DNA of 33,827 bases from CAZZBK01 sp964652155 (lineage in GTDB: Bacteria > Planctomycetota > Planctomycetia > Pirellulales > PNKZ01): positions 1-33,827 of the forward strand of contig CAZZBK010000058.1 in assembly GCA_964652155.1 (NCBI GenBank). The letters are read 5' to 3'. Positions within the stretch are counted from its first letter, which is position 1. Every line of letters starts with the position of its first letter. A program made the position numbers and the translations under genes. The notes below the pieces were generated by a model. It saw nothing but the letters and a program-made list of their open reading frames with translations, was not told the origin of the DNA and did not search any database. Shown here piece by piece: positions 1-4,102 of the stretch.

Positions 1-423
1 CGCCGGGGTTTGCTTCGCAAACCACCAGCCACCCACAACGGTGACGCTCACACACACGACGCCCCCCCGGCGTACGGACCTGCAGTCCTGTCGTCCGGGG
101 ACTCAAGGTGAGCCAGCGACCTCTCGACGCTAACCCTCAGCTAGCAATCGGTCACGGATTTTCGGTCTTTGACTTGCTTCTATTGCCAAAGAGGCTTACC
201 ATCCTACTTGTCGTTGTTGATGGATACCCTCCCACCTCAGCCGGGCACCGAACCAACGACGCGCGATGTGCGTATTGAGCCCACCCCTACTGGTCGTCGC
301 ATTCTAGTGTCAACGCGGCGACACGTTGTTGTTGTGCTGTTTGCGCCATGAGCGCAAGAGCAACGGAGTTGTGTACCAGTCACCCTGTTTAGTCCCTCGG
401 TTCTTAGAAGAAGGAATGGATCT
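1..423. other. Gene-free lead-in region
   Basis: I see no convincing gene or RNA in this stretch. A 7-bp perfect hairpin lies at 7-23 (ggtttgc, loop ttc, gcaaacc) without a T tract; it may belong to the end of a gene left of the window. No tRNA-like T-loop is visible. Short open frames here lack a ribosome binding site. The last part is presumably the 5' untranslated region and promoter of the gene at 424, but I cannot point to a clear -35/-10 pair. Confidence 0.5.
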
Positions 424-990
424 ATGAAGCGCATCAGTCTCGTGTTGGTCGCCGCCTTGGCGTTGACCTCGTTCGTCCAGGCCGCTGAGTTGAAGAGCGG
501 TTTGCAAGTTGGCCAGCCGATCCCGGCTTTCATCGTGGCCAAGGTCGGTGGCGCCGCCGATGACGGCGTCGAAGTCGGCAAGGAACTCTGCTATCGCTGC
601 AAGTACGGTGCCAAGCCGCAGGTCATGGTCTTTGCCCGCACCACCGACGACAAGTTGGCTGCATTGGTCAAGGGTCTCGACGCCGCCGTCACCAAGAACA
701 GCGACGCTCAGCTCAAGGCCTTCGTCAACATCATGGCCAGCAGCCGTGACGCCGCCGAAGCCTCGGCCAAGAAGTTCAATGCCAGCGCCAAGCCGGTCAA
801 CGTGCCGGTCGTCGTGCCGGTCGAGTACGCCAACGGTCCGGACAACTACGGCATCAATCCGCAAGCCGAGTTGACCGTCATCGTCGCCAAGGCCGGCAAG
901 GTCATCTCGAACCATGCGTTCGAGAAGGACGCCTTCTGCGAGAGCTGCATCGAGAAGGTTCTGGCCGACGTCGCCAGCGCCGCCAAGTAA
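424..990 (+). CDS. Secreted thioredoxin-like CxxC protein, function unknown
   Basis: This encodes a 188-residue protein with a clear Sec signal peptide (residues 1-20, basic MKR then a hydrophobic run ending FVQA-A). The mature part has a CYRC motif near residues 57-60, inside a context that resembles the first strand-helix of a thioredoxin-like fold (CYRC followed by a hydrophobic VMVFAR strand), and a second CESC pair near the C terminus. A redox or metal role outside the cytoplasm is plausible but not shown. The start is supported by a GAAGAAGGA Shine-Dalgarno at 408-416 and by the signal peptide. The gene stands alone and ends in a strong terminator, suggesting a monocistronic, possibly well expressed transcript. 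I recall similar short secreted proteins in planctomycetes, but I cannot name the family. Confidence 0.85.
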   Translation: MKRISLVLVAALALTSFVQAAELKSGLQVGQPIPAFIVAKVGGAADDGVEVGKELCYRCKYGAKPQVMVFARTTDDKLAALVKGLDAAVTKNSDAQLKAFVNIMASSRDAAEASAKKFNASAKPVNVPVVVPVEYANGPDNYGINPQAELTVIVAKAGKVISNHAFEKDAFCESCIEKVLADVASAAK

Positions 991-1028
991 CTCGTTCCTG
1001 ACGGAATGAGTTTAATTTGTTAAAATCA

Positions 1029-1072
1029 GCGGCCTTGCGAGTATCCTACTCGCAAGGCCGCTTTGTTTTTTT
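1029..1072 (+). terminator. Strong intrinsic terminator of the 424-990 gene
   Basis: A perfect 15-bp stem (1029-1043 pairing with 1047-1061, loop tcc) is followed directly by TTTGTTTTTTT (1062-1072). It begins 39 bp after the stop codon of the upstream gene. This is a textbook rho-independent terminator. Confidence 0.95.
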
Positions 1073-1091
1073 GATAGGTCCGCATCAAAAT

Positions 1092-1133
1092 CCTTCTCCC
1101 TCCGGGAGAAGGTGGCCGAAGGCCGGATGAGGG
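1092..1133 (+). repeat. Hairpin-headed short repeat, left copy
   Basis: A 9-bp perfect hairpin (ccttctccc, loop tcc, gggagaagg; 1092-1112) is followed by a TGG...CCGGATGAGGG tail (1113-1133). The same architecture occurs inverted at 1297-1344. The element is noncoding and looks like a dispersed REP-like repeat. Confidence 0.7.
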
Positions 1134-1296
1134 TGCGTCGCGCCGAGGTATCGCTTATTGAGGTTCAGGTCATTAAGTTAAGTAGGACGACCAGCGGGAG
1201 TCCGATAATACCGGCCTCGCGTTACTCGGCCTGTTAAGCTGGTTAGTCTGAGCATCAATAGCCATTGTGACAAAGCGATGTCGCGCTGCTTGAGCC

Positions 1297-1344
1297 CCCT
1301 CACCCGGTTCGCTGCGCTCACCACCCTCTCCCGAAGGGAGAGGG
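1297..1344 (-). repeat. Hairpin-headed short repeat, inverted copy
   Basis: Read on the minus strand this element is a 9-bp hairpin (ccctctccc, loop ttc, gggagaggg; plus-strand 1324-1344) followed by TGG...CCGGGTGAGGG (plus-strand 1297-1323). It is a diverged inverted copy of the element at 1092-1133. Between the two (1134-1296) I see no gene. Its right end is 37 bp before the lutA-like start. Confidence 0.7.
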
Positions 1345-1381
1345 GTTCAAACAATCTCTCTCACCAAAAATCGATCCTGCG

Positions 1382-2104
1382 ATGCAATTGGCACTGATGG
1401 TCACCTGCCTGGCCGACGTGCTCCGCCCCGGCGCGGCGCAAGCCACCGTCCGCCTCCTACGCCGACTCGGCCACACGGTCACCTTTCCCGAGTCACAGAC
1501 CTGTTGCGGCCAGCCCCTGTTCAACAGCGGATTCGCCGATCTGGCCCGCGAGCAAGCCCGACACACAATCGAGGTCTTCTCCGGCGGCGATCCGGTCGTG
1601 ACTCCCTCGGGCTCGTGCGCCGCGATGGTCAAGGTCGAGTATCCGCATCTGTTCGAGAACGAACCGCTCTGGCACGCCCGAGCACTCGAACTCTCTGCGC
1701 GCACCTACGAGTTGGGAGACCTGCTCGTGAATCGCCTCAAGGTGCTCGATGTCGGCGCGCAATTCAACGGCAAGGTCACGTATCATTACGCCTGCCACCT
1801 GCGCGGACTCGGCCTCGTTGGGCATGTCGAGCAGCTCATTCGTCACGTCCAGGGCGCGACGCTCGTGCCCCTGCACCATGAGGACCAGTGCTGTGGCTTT
1901 GGCGGCTCGTTTGCCGTTCGCTACCCGCATATCTCGACCGCCATGGTCGACGATAAAGTGAAGTGCATTGTCGAGACCGAGGCGGACGTCGTCATCTCGA
2001 CCGACACGGGTTGCCTGATGAATATCGGCGGGCGGCTGCGGCGGCAGGGCAAACCGGTCCGGGCCATGCACCTGGCCGAACTGCTCGAACAAACCGCCCT
2101 TTAA
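1382..2104 (+). CDS. lutA: LutA/YkgE-type cysteine-rich (CCG-domain) Fe-S oxidoreductase subunit
   Basis: This 240-residue protein has the two tandem cysteine-rich domains of the LutA/YkgE/GlpC family. Domain 1 has C9, the TCCGQP motif (C41, C42) and SGSC (C79). Domain 2 has YHYACH (C138), QCCGFGGSF (C170, C171) and DTGC (C211). Such CCG domains bind Fe-S clusters or act in heterodisulfide-reductase-like chemistry. In Bacillus, LutA works with LutB and LutC in L-lactate oxidation. The length is normal for LutA. No lutB or lutC lies next to it here; the next gene is cimA, behind its own promoter. The ATG at 1382 gives the family's usual N terminus, although I see no good Shine-Dalgarno before it. 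The family is clear; the lactate role is inferred. Confidence 0.88.
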   Translation: MQLALMVTCLADVLRPGAAQATVRLLRRLGHTVTFPESQTCCGQPLFNSGFADLAREQARHTIEVFSGGDPVVTPSGSCAAMVKVEYPHLFENEPLWHARALELSARTYELGDLLVNRLKVLDVGAQFNGKVTYHYACHLRGLGLVGHVEQLIRHVQGATLVPLHHEDQCCGFGGSFAVRYPHISTAMVDDKVKCIVETEADVVISTDTGCLMNIGGRLRRQGKPVRAMHLAELLEQTAL

Positions 2105-2124
2105 CCCACGCCCAACCGGTTCGG

Positions 2125-2153
2125 TTGACAGCCCCCGGGGCGTAACCTATTCT
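2125..2153 (+). promoter_or_regulatory. Near-consensus sigma-70 promoter for the cimA leader
   Basis: TTGACA (2125-2130, perfect -35) is separated by exactly 17 bp from TATTCT (2148-2153, a good -10). Transcription would start near 2160, about 33 nt before the leader peptide ATG and 289 nt before cimA. It lies only 20 bp after the end of the lutA-like gene, so cimA need not be co-transcribed with it. Confidence 0.75.
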
Positions 2154-2192
2154 TGATCGAGTGGTTATTCCGATTTTATCGGCGCTTTCCCC

Positions 2193-2315
2193 ATGCCTCG
2201 GTTCCCCATCACGACCGCCCAAACTGCTGTGGTGTCCGTTTCTACGGTCATTGCGGAGATTATCGTGCCCGGGCCGATCGTTGGTCGAATTACCAACGAG
2301 GAGCACCGGCCTTAG
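2193..2315 (+). CDS. Putative Val/Ile-rich leader peptide of cimA
   Basis: This 40-codon frame starts with ATG at 2193 and stops with TAG at 2313-2315. It holds six Val and six Ile codons and no Leu; from 2229 to 2291, 11 of 21 codons are Val or Ile, including the run VIAEIIVPGPIVGRI. That resembles the ilvB/ilvGMEDA leader peptides of enterobacteria in composition, though not in sequence. It sits between a promoter and a terminator hairpin ahead of the citramalate synthase gene. I see no strong Shine-Dalgarno upstream of the ATG, which weakens the case. An overlapping GTG-started frame (2161-2346) in another phase is the main alternative. Confidence 0.6.
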   Translation: MPRFPITTAQTAVVSVSTVIAEIIVPGPIVGRITNEEHRP

Positions 2316-2354
2316 GGAGAGTCGCACGAGCCACACCACGCCGTAGACACTAAC

Positions 2355-2396
2355 CAGCCCTGAGGTCGACTGCCGACCCCAGGGCTGTTTTCGTTT
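2355..2396 (+). terminator. Leader terminator (attenuator stem) ahead of cimA
   Basis: A 14-position stem (2355-2368 with 2374-2387) pairs at 13 positions with a single A-C mismatch, has the loop actgc, and is followed by TTTTCGTTT (2388-2396). It ends 52 bp before the cimA start. Because it lies 3' of the promoter at 2125 and 5' of cimA, it more likely controls cimA than ends lutA, though it could also terminate read-through from lutA. Confidence 0.8.
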
Positions 2397-2448
2397 CCGT
2401 GCCTGACCGAATCCAACTTTTACGACCCAGCAACTCACCGGCCCTATC

Positions 2449-4008
2449 ATGCGACGCATTCAGATCTACGACACAACCCTGCGCGACGGCAGCCAGGGAG
2501 AAGGAGTCAGCTTCTCGCTCCAAGACAAGCTGCTCATCACGCAGCGGCTCGACGAGTTGGGCTTCGATTTTGTCGAAGGGGGCTATCCGCTCAGCAACGA
2601 CAAAGACGCACAGTACTTCCAACGCGCGCAAGGACTGCAACTCGGCCATACCCGCGTGAGCGCGTTCGGCATGACCCGCCGCAAGGGCGTGTCGCCCGAT
2701 CAGGACCCCGGCATGAAGGCCCTCATCGAGTCGGGAGCCCAGACCGTCACGATCGTCGGCAAGACCTCGGACTTCCACGTGGCCGAGGTGCTCCGCGTCT
2801 CGCTCGAAGAAAACCTGGCGATGATCCGCGAGACGGTCGAGTTCTTTCGTCGCGCCGGCCGCGACGTGATCTACGACGCCGAGCATTGCTTCGATGGCTA
2901 CAAAGCCAATCCGCAGTACGCGATCCAGACCTTGCAAACGGCCGCCGCGGCCGGCGCAAGCCTGGTTGTGATGTGCGACACCAACGGCGGTACCCTGAGC
3001 GACGAAATTGCCACGATCACCCGCGCAATCGGCAGCGCGCTCGGTGTCCCGGTGGGCATCCACTGCCACAACGACTGCGAACTGGCGGTGGCCAACTCGA
3101 TCGCGGCGGTCGAGGCCGGCGCGGTCCAAGTGCAAGGCACGATCAACGGCCTAGGCGAACGCTGTGGCAACGCCGATTTGCTCTCGGTGATCGCCATCCT
3201 CGCGCTCAAAAAGCAAGGCTATGACGTACTCCGCCCAGGCAGCGTCGAACGGCTCACCGAACTGTCGCGGTTCGTGTACGAGCTGGCCAACCTCAACTAC
3301 CGCAACAACCAGCCGTTCGTTGGGCAAAGTGCCTTCGCGCACAAAGGGGGCATGCACGTCCACGCGATCAATCGCGCCGCCAGCAGCTACGAGCACATCG
3401 ACCCCGCCCAGGTGGGCAACGAGCGTCGCGTGCTCGTGAGCGAACTCTCGGGCCGCTCGAACATCGAGGCCCTCACGAGCAAGCACAACGTGCAGCACGA
3501 CCGACCGCTGATGGACAAAATTCTCGCCGAGGTCGTGCGACTCGAGAGCGAGGGCTATCAGTTCGAGGCTGCGCAGGGCTCGTTCGATTTGCTCGTACGC
3601 AAGTGCATGGGCTCTTTCACCTCGCACTTCGAGCGGTTGAAGCTGCACGTCGACATCGATCACGACAAAGATCATCCGATGACGACCGAGGCCAGCGTCA
3701 AGCTGCGCGTGGGTGACGATCTGCGTCACGAGGTGGCCGAGGGGGACGGTCCCGTCAACGCGCTCGACGCCGCCTTGCGTAAGGCCCTGGCCGCCAACTA
3801 TCCCAGCTTGGCCGACATGCAGTTGGTCGACTATAAAGTCCGCGTCATCAACACCGAGGCCGCCACGGCTGCCAAGGTCCGCGTGGTGATCGAGAGCCGC
3901 GACGCACACCAGGTCTGGGGCACGATCGGCGTGAGCGAGAATATCATCGAAGCCAGCTGGATCGCGCTCGTTGATAGCATTGAGTATAAGCTGGCGAAGG
4001 AGAAGTGA
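2449..4008 (+). CDS. cimA: (R)-citramalate synthase
   Basis: The 519-residue product condenses pyruvate and acetyl-CoA to citramalate, the first step of the threonine-independent route to 2-oxobutyrate and isoleucine, in the cytosol. The N-terminal HMGL-like TIM barrel carries YDTTLRDGSQGEGV (residues 7-20), the FVEGGYP substrate-loop region and the metal-binding HCHNDCELA motif (about 205-213). The C-terminal 120 residues form a LeuA-type allosteric domain. The form DGSQGEGV and the GGYP region fit the CimA branch (TIGR00977 type) better than LeuA or HMG-CoA lyase, and the length is typical of that branch. The gene lies behind the attenuator-like leader. valS follows 94 bp downstream on the same strand and may share its transcript. 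LeuA-like activity is the main alternative. Confidence 0.92.
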   Translation: MRRIQIYDTTLRDGSQGEGVSFSLQDKLLITQRLDELGFDFVEGGYPLSNDKDAQYFQRAQGLQLGHTRVSAFGMTRRKGVSPDQDPGMKALIESGAQTVTIVGKTSDFHVAEVLRVSLEENLAMIRETVEFFRRAGRDVIYDAEHCFDGYKANPQYAIQTLQTAAAAGASLVVMCDTNGGTLSDEIATITRAIGSALGVPVGIHCHNDCELAVANSIAAVEAGAVQVQGTINGLGERCGNADLLSVIAILALKKQGYDVLRPGSVERLTELSRFVYELANLNYRNNQPFVGQSAFAHKGGMHVHAINRAASSYEHIDPAQVGNERRVLVSELSGRSNIEALTSKHNVQHDRPLMDKILAEVVRLESEGYQFEAAQGSFDLLVRKCMGSFTSHFERLKLHVDIDHDKDHPMTTEASVKLRVGDDLRHEVAEGDGPVNALDAALRKALAANYPSLADMQLVDYKVRVINTEAATAAKVRVVIESRDAHQVWGTIGVSENIIEASWIALVDSIEYKLAKEK

Positions 4009-4041
4009 TCATTGCTAAGTGATGAATGATAAATGAAGAGT

Positions 4042-4072
4042 CGTTAGCCGCGACGCGCAGCGGAGCGCGTCA
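4042..4072. repeat. cgttagccgc palindromic intergenic element, copy 1
   Basis: Located between cimA and valS, this begins cgttagccgc and contains a perfect 7-bp hairpin (gacgcgc 4052-4058, loop agcgga, gcgcgtc 4065-4071). The same cgttagccgc opening and a strong hairpin recur at 33244-33270. It is preceded by an AT-rich stretch with repeated atgaatgataaatgaa-like units. There is no T tract, so I do not call it a terminator. Confidence 0.55.
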
Positions 4073-4102
4073 CCTTCAACAACCAACCGACCCCACCACG
4101 TC

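Larger units (their letters stand above)
2160..2396 (+). promoter_or_regulatory. Putative ribosome-mediated attenuator leader of cimA
   Basis: Three mutually exclusive pairings can be drawn by hand. The protector pairs 2271-2276 with 2307-2312 (6 bp, one G-U) and encloses a 7-bp hairpin (2279-2285 with 2292-2298). The antiterminator pairs 2307-2317 with 2358-2368 (11 contiguous bp, two G-U). The terminator pairs 2355-2368 with 2374-2387. The protector's 5' strand lies in the Val/Ile-rich part of the leader frame, and the antiterminator strand overlaps the leader stop codon (2313-2315). A ribosome stalled on Val/Ile codons would mask 2271-2276, allow the antiterminator and permit cimA transcription. 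A ribosome reaching the stop would mask 2307-2317 and favour termination. The elements are seen in the sequence; the mechanism is inferred from trp/ilv-type attenuators. No T-box signature is present. Confidence 0.65.

Noticed and set aside
7..23. Hairpin at the window edge as a terminator
   Set aside because: The stem is only 7 bp and no T tract follows; with the upstream gene outside the window it cannot be assigned.
169..351. Short plus-strand frame in the lead-in region
   Set aside because: It starts with TTG, has no ribosome binding site and no recognisable protein character.
310..915. 201-codon minus-strand frame over the first gene
   Set aside because: It is antisense to a gene with a signal peptide, ribosome binding site and terminator; no motif supports it.
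2161..2346. GTG-started 61-codon frame overlapping the leader peptide in another phase, starting near the predicted transcript start
   Set aside because: Its composition is Leu/Ser/Arg/Pro-rich rather than Val/Ile-rich, and it would depend on leaderless GTG initiation. It is kept only as the main alternative to the 2193 frame.
2160..2448. T-box riboswitch in the cimA leader
   Set aside because: I find no T-box consensus (AGGGTGGNACCGCG-like) and no stem I-like specifier structure. The leader-frame model explains the elements better.
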